From Kiloniellaceae bacterium (lineage in GTDB: Bacteria > Pseudomonadota > Alphaproteobacteria > Kiloniellales > J153): 64,000 nucleotides of DNA. Shown here piece after piece: positions 17,398-25,533 of this stretch; within the stretch, counting starts at the first letter, position 1, and each line of letters opens with the position of its first letter. Location: positions 124,001-188,000 of the forward strand of contig JAJFGL010000002.1 in assembly GCA_021776135.1 (NCBI GenBank). Reading direction: 5' to 3'. A program made the translations under genes and the position numbers. The notes beneath the pieces are model-generated. The model worked only from the letters and a program-made list of their open reading frames with translations. It was not told the DNA's origin and did not search any database.

Positions 17398-18627
17398 CTA
17401 TGCGCGGCGCTTGGCGTGGCCCGGCTTTAGCAGATCGTCGATCAAAAAGCCCTGATAAAGCGTTACGCCCAGGGCCTTTCCGGTCTCGAAGGCCAGTTTG
17501 TCGTCGCAGTGGATCAAGACCACCCGCCTTGGGTCGACCGCCTTTACGGCCGCGGCGATTTCACTGTCCCCGCGCATGGCTTTTTCATGGAGTTCCGGGC
17601 TCCAAATGATTTTCACCAAGTCGGCGTCCAAGCGCGCGGTATTTAGCAGGACTAAGGATTGGTGCGTCAGTCCATCCAGGCAAAATCGGTAAGACCGTTC
17701 GCGCAGGAAGTTGCGGTAAAACAAGAAGGCATCGATATCCGACAAGATGTCGACCAGCTGCAGTTCAATGACCACCGTGCGGCGCACGTCTTTGTTCAAT
17801 TCCCGGTCGAAGTTTAGAAATTCCGGCGAGGCCAGGCTGGCGACATTGAGGTTGATGCTAAAGGACTTGCTTAGCGAGGAATCGTCTTTGTGGCCGAGGT
17901 AAGAGATAACCCGGCGATCCAGATGGGCGGTCAGGTCTTGAAACAACCAGCGATTCGCATGGATGTCGATGTCCGGGGTCAGTATCTCCTTCAAGGCCGC
18001 CATGGAGGTGAAAACCTCCAGGAAGACGGGTTGGGGGGCTTTGCCCTCCATGATCGCGCAAACCGGTTGCCGGCGGATCATGTTGGTCAGGTCCGCCTGC
18101 GCGATGGCGGCCTGGATTTTATCGAGAACCTTGGGATCGAGGGTCCGCCCCGCCGCTTTCGATGGGCCTTGCTGCGCTTGCGCGGCCTTGCTCGCGCCAC
18201 CGGCATCGCGGGTCGCGGCTTGCGCCGATCGGACTAAGCTTAGGAGAGCGCCGTGGGAGACCGCCAAATCGTAGCGCCGGCAAAAACCTTCGAGATCCTC
18301 GCCCGCCGCGCTAATGGCGGGATCGGCGATATACAGATTCTTTAGATAGCTCAGCGCGTTCTCGATAACATCGGGATTCGCGTCCTTGCAAAAGACGATC
18401 ATGTCGTCGTTTCTCAGGCGGAACAAAGCGCCCTCGTATCCGCTTATCAGGGGTTCGAAGGCAAGGGCCGCGATGCGCAGGCGTTGGGGCTGACGGCCTT
18501 GCGGGCGAAGCGCCGACATACGCAGATGCAACGCTTGGCGGCCCGCCGTGTGCTTGCCTAGGCGCTGAACGTAGTCGGTTAGGGCGGCCTCTTCTTGGCC
18601 CGCGTTGGCCTGCTTGCCGGCGATCAT
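17398..18627 (-). CDS. Degenerate EAL-domain protein, probable c-di-GMP-pathway relic or effector
   Basis: A 409-residue soluble protein. The C-terminal ~230 residues follow the EAL fold: VFLEVFTSM where the EAL motif should sit, FSINLNVASLASPEFLNF (usual NLS segment), VVIELQLVDILSD (usual ELTE segment), FCLDGLTH (usual DDFG segment), DLVKIIW and ALGVTLYQGFLID (usual G..QG segment). The catalytic residues at EAL and DDFG are replaced, so phosphodiesterase activity is unlikely. The N-terminal ~130 residues may be a vestigial GGDEF-like fold (ALFRLRNDDMIVFCKD), which is uncertain. It sits alone upstream of an ABC exporter and downstream of speDE. Confidence 0.7.
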   Translation of the reverse strand: MIAGKQANAGQEEAALTDYVQRLGKHTAGRQALHLRMSALRPQGRQPQRLRIAALAFEPLISGYEGALFRLRNDDMIVFCKDANPDVIENALSYLKNLYIADPAISAAGEDLEGFCRRYDLAVSHGALLSLVRSAQAATRDAGGASKAAQAQQGPSKAAGRTLDPKVLDKIQAAIAQADLTNMIRRQPVCAIMEGKAPQPVFLEVFTSMAALKEILTPDIDIHANRWLFQDLTAHLDRRVISYLGHKDDSSLSKSFSINLNVASLASPEFLNFDRELNKDVRRTVVIELQLVDILSDIDAFLFYRNFLRERSYRFCLDGLTHQSLVLLNTARLDADLVKIIWSPELHEKAMRGDSEIAAAVKAVDPRRVVLIHCDDKLAFETGKALGVTLYQGFLIDDLLKPGHAKRRA

Positions 18628-18745
18628 GGTCTTGGTTTTTCCGAATCGGAGTCAGGTCTCGTGAAAACCACGATCTTGCGCGCGCGGTCTTGAGATTTTG
18701 TTAAGACTGCCGTTTCCGGGCCATGACTTTCAACTTGGAGTGGCT

Positions 18746-18778
18746 GATCGAAAAGAGCTTTAAGCGGGCTTTTCGATC
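18746..18778 (-). terminator. Stem-loop overlapping the speE stop codon
   Basis: A 10-bp perfect inverted repeat (GATCGAAAAG at 18746-18755 and CTTTTCGATC at 18769-18778) spans the speE stop codon. There is no following T-run on the minus strand, so termination strength is uncertain; it may instead stabilise the speDE mRNA. Confidence 0.5.
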
Positions 18779-19617
18779 AAATCGGCAATGTATCCGGGCA
18801 GGGCGAAGGCGCCTAGGTGGACGTGCGGATTATAATAGCGGGTCGCGATGCGCGCGGCCGCGTAACGTGCTTCGAGGATATCCAGGGACGTGCGGCGGTG
18901 CGTATCGTCGTCGCTGGCCCAGCCGAAGGCCATGGGACCGCCGGCGTAGGTCGGTACCGTGGCCAGGTAACATGACGCATCGGCGAATTCCCGGCGCAAG
19001 ATTCGAAGTGTTCCTTGGAGCTCCTCGCCTTGAAGGAAGGGAACGCCGTTCTGGGTCACCAAGATACCGCCGGGCGCCAGGCACGACTTAACGGCCGCGT
19101 AGTAGCGCTCCGTGAACAAAACTTCGCCCGGTCCGATCGGATCGGTGGAATCCGTGATAATCAGATCGAAGCGGTCCTTGCAGGCCGCGACATAGTCGGC
19201 CCCGTCCGCGATCTCGATCCGCGTGCGCGGATCCTCGAAGGCCTGGCCGCAAATCTTGCTTAGGTACTTTTTGCTGAACTCGATGACCTGGGGGTCTATC
19301 TCGACCAGGGTCGCGGATTCGATGTCCGCGTGTTTGAGGACTTCCTCCAGCATGCCGCCGTCGCCGCCACCGACAATCAACACCCGCCGCACCCGGCCGT
19401 GAGCCAGGATTGGAAGATGGGTCAGCATCTCATGGTAGATGAACTCATCGCCTTCCGTCGTCTGCACGACGCCGTCGAGCATCAAGACCCGGCCAAAAAG
19501 CGCGTTTTCGAACAAGACGATTCTTTGATGTTCGGTCTTGCTGTCGTAGAGCAAACGGTCTGCCTTGAGACGCAGCGCCATATGCTCGTGCAGGGTCTCG
19601 TCGAACCAGCCGCTCAC
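18760..19617 (-). CDS. speE: Spermidine synthase (polyamine aminopropyltransferase)
   Basis: A 285-residue aminopropyltransferase. Conserved pieces are FGRVLMLDGVVQTTEGDEFIYHEML, LIVGGGDGGMLEEVLKH (decarboxy-SAM site), LVEIDPQVIEFSKKYL and DLIITDSTDPIGPGEVLF with the catalytic Asp. It transfers the aminopropyl group to putrescine to make spermidine. I chose the GTG at 19617 because it overlaps the speD stop (GTGA), MSGWFDETL is the usual SpeE N-terminus, and the frame upstream runs antisense-like through speD. Translational coupling with speD, which makes its cosubstrate, is therefore likely. Confidence 0.96.
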   Translation of the reverse strand: MSGWFDETLHEHMALRLKADRLLYDSKTEHQRIVLFENALFGRVLMLDGVVQTTEGDEFIYHEMLTHLPILAHGRVRRVLIVGGGDGGMLEEVLKHADIESATLVEIDPQVIEFSKKYLSKICGQAFEDPRTRIEIADGADYVAACKDRFDLIITDSTDPIGPGEVLFTERYYAAVKSCLAPGGILVTQNGVPFLQGEELQGTLRILRREFADASCYLATVPTYAGGPMAFGWASDDDTHRRTSLDILEARYAAARIATRYYNPHVHLGAFALPGYIADLIEKPA

Positions 19618-20099
19618 GACCCCCGGCCGCGCAGGATTTCCTCGACCGCGGTCCGCCCGGGCCGGAACGATGCCCGCAAGACCTCTATGCACTCGTGAGG
19701 CCGGGCGCCGCCGCACATGAAGACGTCGAGGGCGGCATAGCCGTGTTCGGGCCAGGTATGAATGCTGATGTGCGACTCGGCCAGGACCGCCACCCCCGAC
19801 ACGCCGCCATTGGGCGTGAAGTGATGAAGATGAATATGAAGCAGAGTCGCCCCGGCAGCGGCCACGCATTCCTTCAAGGTCGTTTCCACATGGTCTAGAT
19901 CGTTTAGGCCCTCGGCATCCCAAAGATCGACAATCAGATGCGTGCCCGCGAAGCGCACGCCGTCGCGCTCGACGAAATAATCCTTGCGCGCGTTCAAAAG
20001 CGAAGATTCGAGCAGGGCGGGCGTCAAGCTCTCCTGGGCGGTGCCTGAACGGCTATCCAAGTCCATCTCCTCTTGAGAAAGGGCGGCAAGTTTCGTCAT
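19614..20099 (-). CDS. speD: S-adenosylmethionine decarboxylase proenzyme
   Basis: The ATG at 20099, preceded by a strong GGGGAGGAG ribosome-binding site, gives 161 residues. The self-cleavage site that makes the pyruvoyl group is in LAESHISIHTWPEHGYAALDVFMCG (ES-H around residue 110), the short bacterial SpeH/SpeD class. It produces decarboxylated SAM for SpeE, encoded next with a 4-base overlap. The N-terminal ~35 residues precede the usual family start (HLIVDLWDAEGL is the first conserved block) and are longer than in the B. subtilis enzyme. Confidence 0.95.
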   Translation of the reverse strand: MTKLAALSQEEMDLDSRSGTAQESLTPALLESSLLNARKDYFVERDGVRFAGTHLIVDLWDAEGLNDLDHVETTLKECVAAAGATLLHIHLHHFTPNGGVSGVAVLAESHISIHTWPEHGYAALDVFMCGGARPHECIEVLRASFRPGRTAVEEILRGRGS

Positions 20100-20220
20100 G
20101 GGTGCTCCTCCCCAACTAGAAGACAACAGCGGGCACGCCAGAAGGCATGTCCGCTATGTATCGTCATAAAATTAAACGCGAGGCGAGTGATATGAAGAAC
20201 TTAGGCCGGTATTTCAAGTG

Positions 20221-20257
20221 AAAATTTTAAACGCCGGCGATTCCCGCTGGAATCGCC
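20221..20257 (-). terminator. Probable intrinsic terminator of the 20259-20684 gene
   Basis: On the minus strand a 9-bp stem (GGCGATTCC / GGAATCGCC, 20236-20257, 4-base loop) begins just after the stop codon and is followed by a T-rich tract containing TTTAAAATTTT (20221-20232). This fits an intrinsic terminator for the small membrane-protein gene. Confidence 0.65.
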
Positions 20258-20258
20258 T

Positions 20259-20684
20259 TTACAGTCCCAGCGCTATGGTCATCCCCATGGCTATGGCGCC
20301 GAGCAGGCCGGCGATGCACAGATAAACCAGGAAGTTGAAGGGCCGGGAAACTGCGCCTTCGCCGCGCAAGCGATGGAGCGATCTTTGCTCCTTGCCCATC
20401 AGGACAACGGCATAAAACCGCCACTTGGCGAAGGGGATCGAGCTGCGGACTTCGACCGCGTGCTTTTTCATGCCACGGGCGCCTAGCATGGACTCGATGG
20501 CTTCGCGCTGGGCCTCGCTAAAGCTGGCCGCGACCTCTGGGTCCATGCGTTTCAGGTAGTGGTTCAGCACACCGGTTTGAGATGGCGGCCGCCGGGGGCG
20601 GTTTCGGGGCGCTTGGCTTTTGGAGGGGGTGAATCCCGGTGCGGATTTCGGTGTGGCGACTGCGGACTCGTTTGCGTACGACAA
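20259..20684 (-). CDS. Conserved hypothetical protein with C-terminal membrane helix
   Basis: A 141-residue protein with a basic, Pro-rich N-terminus (residues 1-40, likely disordered), a central block FSEAQREAIESMLGARGMKKHAVEVRSSIPFAKWRFYAVVLMGKEQR that I recognise as a recurrent but unnamed alphaproteobacterial pattern, and one C-terminal membrane segment (about 115-141, FNFLVYLCIAGLLGAIAMGM). It probably is a tail-anchored inner-membrane protein. Function unknown. It is read in the same direction as speDE but separated by 159 bp and its own terminator-like hairpin. Confidence 0.7.
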   Translation of the reverse strand: MSYANESAVATPKSAPGFTPSKSQAPRNRPRRPPSQTGVLNHYLKRMDPEVAASFSEAQREAIESMLGARGMKKHAVEVRSSIPFAKWRFYAVVLMGKEQRSLHRLRGEGAVSRPFNFLVYLCIAGLLGAIAMGMTIALGL

Positions 20685-20805
20685 GTCGGTATCTCCCTAA
20701 GCTTTTCTTCGCCTCCTTCTTTTAATTTAACGCCGCAGGTTTTCTAAATCCTTAATTTCCCTGTACTAAGGCGCTGAAACTATTTGGCATTTGCATCTAT
20801 TTTCA

Positions 20806-22368
20806 TTATGGCGCGCAGGTTATTTTCTTGAAACCGTCGCATCCGGCCTGGGCGCAGACTTCTTGGTTACCGAAGATCACGGTTGGGAAAATGGCCCCGA
20901 TATTTTCGTCGATTGTCCACTCCAAGGCTTTGGCGAAACCCCTGGCGCGGCACCAGGCGGTCGCCGCGGGCTCGCCGCAATCGCTTTGCCAATTCAAGCA
21001 ATGGTTGAGTCTGTATAGGTCTTGCACCGGATAGGAAAAAGTCTTGGGCAGGCTGGGCAGGGCCGCGGTTTGTGCGCCGGGCGGGGTTAATTTTGGGCTG
21101 AGTTTGGGAATGGTCCGAGCCGTGGGCGCGGCGGACACGGCCGGTTTGGGTTTTTTGGCCGCCGCGGCTTGCCGCTTGGGCGGGCTCTTGGCCGGCGCTT
21201 CTTTGGCGGCTTGCGCGCTGGAAGTGGGCGCTGGCGGTTCGGGCTTTGGAGCCGCCTTGGGTGCCGCGGCATTCTGAACCGGCGGCGTGGCCGGTGTTAT
21301 AGCCGGGCTCGGGGGCTGGGGTAGCTCCGGCACGGGTGCGGGACTGGCTTCGGCCTTGGGCTGGGCCTTGGGCTGGGGTTGGGGCTGGCCGACCGCCGGA
21401 TCTTCCATTGCTTTGGCGGTCAGGATTCGATCCGCGCGGCTTGGCGCCGGCGCCGGCGCGGCGGGTTCCGGCGCGGGTGGCGGCGCCTCCCGGCGGACCA
21501 GGAAGGCATCGGCGTTGCCATGGCCGTAGCTGAGGCGAAGGGAGCGTGCCCGGTCGCGAAAATCCATCTGCGCCAGGCGCAGGTCGCGGCCCGCGCGGGC
21601 CCTGCTATCCAGGCTCGCCGAATCTCCCGTGCATGACAATCCCGCGTAGAGGGTGACCGTGTAATCGTGGCGGATGCGGTCGTAGCGCCCGGACATGTCG
21701 CCCGGCATCATCAGCACCAAGCGGTCGCTTTTGACGAAATCGAGCTGAAACGTTTTATTCGATCCGGGATAATCGCCGACCAGATCGAAACAACGCGCGG
21801 CCTCGGGGGCCTCGGCCACGGGCACGAAAATACGGTTATAGACTGTCTGATGAACCGGGTTGGCGCAACGCAGGCCAAGCGTCACCCGGCGGGCCATGAA
21901 CAGGGCGCCGGGCGGCGGCCCCAAGTCGGTGCGATAGACGATCAAGGAGGCGAAGCCTGGCCCCGTATCGCCGCTTGGCGCGTCCGGCTGCCCGGCGGGC
22001 GCCGGCGCGAAACGGGCGGTCGCGCCCAGCCACGCCAGACCCGGTTGCCGCGTCGTGCCGAGCGCCGGCTGACAGCCCCGGTCGCGGGATGTGAAGTAAG
22101 GACCCTTGAAAAGGGCGACGCCCACTTCCGGCCCTGTGTCGACGGCCATGACCCGGCCCTTCAAGGCCGCCGGTATGGAGGGGATATAAAGATAGGGCTT
22201 GTCCGGCGGCAGGGCCCAGACATGGGAGGGGCCGCTGCGGTCGGCCTTGGCGTAGCCGACGACCTGGCCGGGTTCCGCCGTTTGCGCGCGGGCTGGCGCG
22301 GCAAGACACAAAATCGCATAAACGGCGCATTGCAAAATGCGCGGTACCCCCGGCACGACCCTCAACAT
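20806..22368 (-). CDS. Large secreted protein with Pro/Ala-rich linker and Cys-rich C-terminal domain
   Basis: The ATG at 22368 gives about 520 residues with a signal peptide (ILQCAVYAILCLAAPARAQ). The N-terminal ~270 residues are a folded region with paired cysteines (CFDLVGDYPGSNKTFQLDF, then a LYAGLSCTGDSASL stretch). A ~190-residue linker extremely rich in Pro, Ala and Lys follows. The last ~70 residues form a compact domain with seven cysteines (LNHCLNWQSDCGEPAATAWC, then EVCAQAGCDGFKKITC). I do not recognise a named function; the architecture suggests an envelope-spanning or surface protein. The frame continues upstream of 22368, but the signal peptide fixes the start. Confidence 0.72.
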   Translation of the reverse strand: MLRVVPGVPRILQCAVYAILCLAAPARAQTAEPGQVVGYAKADRSGPSHVWALPPDKPYLYIPSIPAALKGRVMAVDTGPEVGVALFKGPYFTSRDRGCQPALGTTRQPGLAWLGATARFAPAPAGQPDAPSGDTGPGFASLIVYRTDLGPPPGALFMARRVTLGLRCANPVHQTVYNRIFVPVAEAPEAARCFDLVGDYPGSNKTFQLDFVKSDRLVLMMPGDMSGRYDRIRHDYTVTLYAGLSCTGDSASLDSRARAGRDLRLAQMDFRDRARSLRLSYGHGNADAFLVRREAPPPAPEPAAPAPAPSRADRILTAKAMEDPAVGQPQPQPKAQPKAEASPAPVPELPQPPSPAITPATPPVQNAAAPKAAPKPEPPAPTSSAQAAKEAPAKSPPKRQAAAAKKPKPAVSAAPTARTIPKLSPKLTPPGAQTAALPSLPKTFSYPVQDLYRLNHCLNWQSDCGEPAATAWCRARGFAKALEWTIDENIGAIFPTVIFGNQEVCAQAGCDGFKKITCAP

Positions 22369-22512
22369 GGCAAACCCCGATAAACTGTTTCTCCCACGGC
22401 GGGGTAACATAACAAGATGGCACCGCGCCACCCAAGGACGACTTGGTTGCATGTCTTCGCCAGGGTATCTTTCCGCGCCGCAGTAGATCAGGATCCGAAG
22501 TTCGCCAAGCCG

Positions 22513-23094
22513 ATGACACGAAACCTTCCACCGAAATGGCTTAAGCCGGCCGTCGATTACGGGCCCCTGGCGGCTTTTTTCGCCGCTTACCTGGTTTATG
22601 GGCTCATGCCCGCGACCGGGGTTCTGCTGGGCGCGACGGCAATCGCCCTCGTGCTGTCTCTGGTATTCACCAAGAGCTTGCCATGGATGTCGCTCATCAC
22701 CGCGATGGTTGTCGGCGTATTCGGCGGCCTGACCCTGTGGTTCAACGACGAGACTTTCATCAAGATCAAGCCAACCGTCGTGCAAGCCCTGTTTTCGGCT
22801 GTGTTGCTAGGCGGTTTGGCCTTGGGCCGGCCCTTGCTCAAGTTGGTGCTCGGCGCGGCCTGGCCCATGGACGATTTGGGCTGGCGCCGCCTGTCTTTAC
22901 GTTACGGTCTGTTCTTCGCCGCCATGGCGGGCTTGAATGAGGTCGTTTGGCGTACCCAGACCACCGACTTTTGGGTCGCCTTCAAGGTTTTCGGGCTCAT
23001 GGGGCTAACCCTGCTTTTCGCCCTGTCGCAAGCGCCGCTCATGTCGCGCCATCATGTGCCGGAAGACGCTCCCTCGGAACCGGACGGCGGCTAG
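22513..23094 (+). CDS. yciB: Septation protein A family (YciB/IspZ) inner-membrane protein
   Basis: From the ATG at 22513, 193 residues with about five membrane helices. The sequence matches the YciB family closely: LKPAVDYGPLAAFFAAYLVYG, GVFGGLTLWFNDETFIKIKPTVVQALFSAVLLGGL, WRRLSLRYGLFFAAMAGLNEVVWR and DFWVAFKVFGLMGLTLLF. YciB affects envelope maintenance and septation, with no enzymatic activity known. The frame is open for 32 codons upstream but those have no family similarity. It is divergent from the secreted protein gene. Confidence 0.93.
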   Translation: MTRNLPPKWLKPAVDYGPLAAFFAAYLVYGLMPATGVLLGATAIALVLSLVFTKSLPWMSLITAMVVGVFGGLTLWFNDETFIKIKPTVVQALFSAVLLGGLALGRPLLKLVLGAAWPMDDLGWRRLSLRYGLFFAAMAGLNEVVWRTQTTDFWVAFKVFGLMGLTLLFALSQAPLMSRHHVPEDAPSEPDGG

Positions 23095-24002
23095 GACGCG
23101 CGGGCGGCGAATACCAGGATGGTGACGGCGATTGGGCTCAGGACGGTCGAGACCGCGACCATGGCCGAGGCGCTGCGCGCGTGGGTGCCGTACTCGGCGC
23201 AAAAGATCGGCAGCAAGATGCCGACCGGCAAGCCGGCGCCGACCAGCAAGACATCGCTCAAGCCTTCGGGCAAGCCAAGCACAAGCAACGCCCCCCAGAC
23301 CGCCAGGGGCCCGGCGATCAGGCGCAAGGCGACGCCCAAGGCGACCGGCGCGCGGGCCATGGCCCAGGTCCCGGCGCCCAGTTGCGCGCCCAGGGCGAGG
23401 AGCGCGACCGGGGTGTTCGCCCCGGCGGCCAGCTCCAAGGGGTAGGCGACGATTTGCGGCAAGGCCAACCCGGTAACATTCAAGCCCAGGCCCAAAACGA
23501 TGGCTGGAATGACCGGCGTTCGCAGGGCGCCCATCAGGGAGGCGCGCCAGCCTTTGCCGCTGGCCAGAACGAAGGGGCCGAGGCCCAGGATCAGCACGCT
23601 CAGGACCGTCGTGATAATGGCTTGATGAGGCACGTAAGCCGCGCCGAAGGCGAGTTCGATAACCGGAATGCCATAGTTGCCGGTGTTGGCGAAGGGCGCG
23701 GCCAAGGCGACCACGGGCCGGAAACTGGGATCGAGGCGCAGCAGCACCGCCGCGCCCCAGCCCAGGGCCATGAGGAAGAAGAACTGTCCAAGGGTGAAAA
23801 GAACCGTGGCTTGAACCTCCGCCAGGGGCAAATCCGCCCGCGACAGACTCAGGATCAGCAAGGCCGGCAGGGTGCCGTAAACCACCAGGCGGCCGAGGGT
23901 GGTCACATCCAGGGCGACCCTGGTTTGCAGCAGAAAGCCGAAACCGATCAACAGCACCAGGGGAATGGTGATGCCGGTGACGACATCGAGAAACAGGCTC
24001 AT
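23091..24002 (-). CDS. AEC family transporter (auxin efflux carrier superfamily)
   Basis: A 303-residue protein with about ten membrane segments. Family landmarks include the N-terminal VVTGITIPLVLLIGFGFLL, the central PFANTGNYGIPVIELAFG (N-x-G-N-x-G-x-P motif) and the C-terminal AGLPVGILLPIFCAEYG region. AEC carriers export or exchange organic acids such as malonate and malate, or unknown solutes; the substrate here is not predictable. Its start overlaps the stop of ampG by 4 bases, so they form an operon. Its stop overlaps the end of convergent yciB by 4 bases. Confidence 0.9.
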   Translation of the reverse strand: MSLFLDVVTGITIPLVLLIGFGFLLQTRVALDVTTLGRLVVYGTLPALLILSLSRADLPLAEVQATVLFTLGQFFFLMALGWGAAVLLRLDPSFRPVVALAAPFANTGNYGIPVIELAFGAAYVPHQAIITTVLSVLILGLGPFVLASGKGWRASLMGALRTPVIPAIVLGLGLNVTGLALPQIVAYPLELAAGANTPVALLALGAQLGAGTWAMARAPVALGVALRLIAGPLAVWGALLVLGLPEGLSDVLLVGAGLPVGILLPIFCAEYGTHARSASAMVAVSTVLSPIAVTILVFAARAS

Positions 24003-25303
24003 GGGCGGGCCGGTGCGCGCGACAGACGCATGAGCCAGAACAGCAACAACAATCCCGGCACCGCCAGGCCGGTGGTCAGCACAAAAAACATAACCCAGTC
24101 CATGCGGTCGGCCAGCCAGCCGCCGCCGGAGGACAGCACGGTCCGCCCGAAAGCCATGAAGGAGGTCAGCAAGGCATACTGCGTGCCGGTGAAAGCGGTG
24201 TTACATAGGCCGGAGAGGTAGGCGACGAAGGCCGCCGATCCCAAGCCGCCGGTGAAGTTATCGGCCCCGATGGTCAGAACCAGGAAGGCGATATCGGGGC
24301 CGATCGCCGCCTGGGCCGCGAACAACAGATTGGTCACGGCCTGCAAAATCCCGCCCACCAGCAAGGCCGGGAAGACACCATGGCGCGCGACCAGCAGACC
24401 GCCCACCACCGCGCCGCTAATGGTCGCGAACATGCCGAAGACCTTGCCGACGATGCCGATCTCAAGGCCCGTGAAACCGAGTTCGATATAAAAGGGATTG
24501 GCCATGACGCCGCCGATGGCGTCGCCGAATTTATAGAACAGCACGAAGCCGAGTATGACCAGCCAGCCCGGCCGGCGCAGGAAGTCCGCGAAGGGCTCAA
24601 CGACGGCGCCTTGCAGCCAAGCCAAGGGCGCTTGCCGCCTGGCCGTCAAACCGCTTTCCGCCTCCGGGCGTGGGGCCAGCAGCATGACGACCATGCACCC
24701 GGCGACAAGACCCGCCAGGACGGTGAAAATAACCTGCCAGGATACAAAGTCGGATAAGGCGACAACGCCGGCGCCCGCGACCAGCAGGCCGATCCGATAG
24801 CCAATTTGAGTGGCCGCCGCTCCCGCGCCTTGCTCGTGCGGCTCCAGAATCTCGATCCTGTAAGCGTCAATGGCGATATCCTGGCTGGCCGAGCAGAAGG
24901 CGACGGCGCAGGCCGCCGCCGCCGTCGCCCAGGGTTGGCTGGCGGGATCGGTCGCCCCCAGGGCCAGAATCGCCAATATAAGCGCGGCCTGAATGACCAG
25001 CGCCCAGGCGCGCCGGCGTCCCAGACGCGCCGACAGCCAGGGCACGCGCACATGATCCAGCAGGGGCGCCCAAACGAACTTCAGGCTATAAGGCAGGCCG
25101 ACCAGGGCGAAGAGGCCGATGGTCGTCTTGTCGACCCCGACCTTGGCGAGCCAGTACGAGAGGGTCGAGAGGGTTAGCAAAAGCGGCAGGCCGCTGGCGA
25201 AACCCATCAAGAGGACGAACAGCATGCGCCGGTCGCGATAAACCAGCAGGGCCTCGCGCCAAGTGCGTACCGGCGTCGCGGCTTGGGTCGTCTTAGAGGT
25301 CAT
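23999..25303 (-). CDS. ampG: AmpG-like muropeptide MFS transporter
   Basis: A 434-residue major facilitator protein with about 12 membrane segments. AmpG hallmarks: LLMGFASGLPLLLTLSTLSYWLAKVGVDKTTIGLFALVGLPYSLKFVWAPLLD near the N-terminus and ASQDIAIDAYRIEIL in the first half. AmpG imports GlcNAc-anhydromuropeptides for cell-wall recycling and links to beta-lactamase induction. The protein is shorter than E. coli AmpG (491) but normal for alphaproteobacteria. It is coupled to the AEC transporter gene by an ATGA overlap. TypA lies upstream in the same direction, 230 bp away. Confidence 0.93.
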   Translation of the reverse strand: MTSKTTQAATPVRTWREALLVYRDRRMLFVLLMGFASGLPLLLTLSTLSYWLAKVGVDKTTIGLFALVGLPYSLKFVWAPLLDHVRVPWLSARLGRRRAWALVIQAALILAILALGATDPASQPWATAAAACAVAFCSASQDIAIDAYRIEILEPHEQGAGAAATQIGYRIGLLVAGAGVVALSDFVSWQVIFTVLAGLVAGCMVVMLLAPRPEAESGLTARRQAPLAWLQGAVVEPFADFLRRPGWLVILGFVLFYKFGDAIGGVMANPFYIELGFTGLEIGIVGKVFGMFATISGAVVGGLLVARHGVFPALLVGGILQAVTNLLFAAQAAIGPDIAFLVLTIGADNFTGGLGSAAFVAYLSGLCNTAFTGTQYALLTSFMAFGRTVLSSGGGWLADRMDWVMFFVLTTGLAVPGLLLLFWLMRLSRAPARP

Positions 25304-25470
25304 GGACGCTTATGCAATCCCCACCGGGCTAATCCAAACCCTTTACCGCTAGCGGCAGATGGTGCGGCCATACCGCCTGAACTTGTCAAAGGACGTACGG
25401 CGCTAATCCACGCCATGTGTCAGGTACAATATCCCCACAGGGGTGAGAAGTGGATTGTGCTTGCCCTTTA

Positions 25471-25508
25471 TTCCCTCCCCCCTTGCGGGGGAGGGTTAGG
25501 GTGGGGGG
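25471..25508. repeat. Palindromic CCCTCCCC repeat, copy 1
   Basis: A palindrome of the form CCCTCCCCC-ttgc-GGGGGAGGG followed by TTAGGGTGGGGGG. The same unit occurs twice, head to head, at 56992-57094. It lies in the 230-bp typA-ampG gap and, being just after the typA stop, could act as a transcription-stopping or mRNA-stabilising hairpin. Confidence 0.75.
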
Positions 25509-25533
25509 CGGCGGCGCCACCCAAAGGCTTGGC

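Noticed and set aside
20100-20258. Possible SAM- or polyamine-responsive leader RNA before speD
   Set aside because: No recognisable SAM riboswitch core or speF motif; only the terminator hairpin of the neighbouring gene and a plain ribosome-binding site were found.
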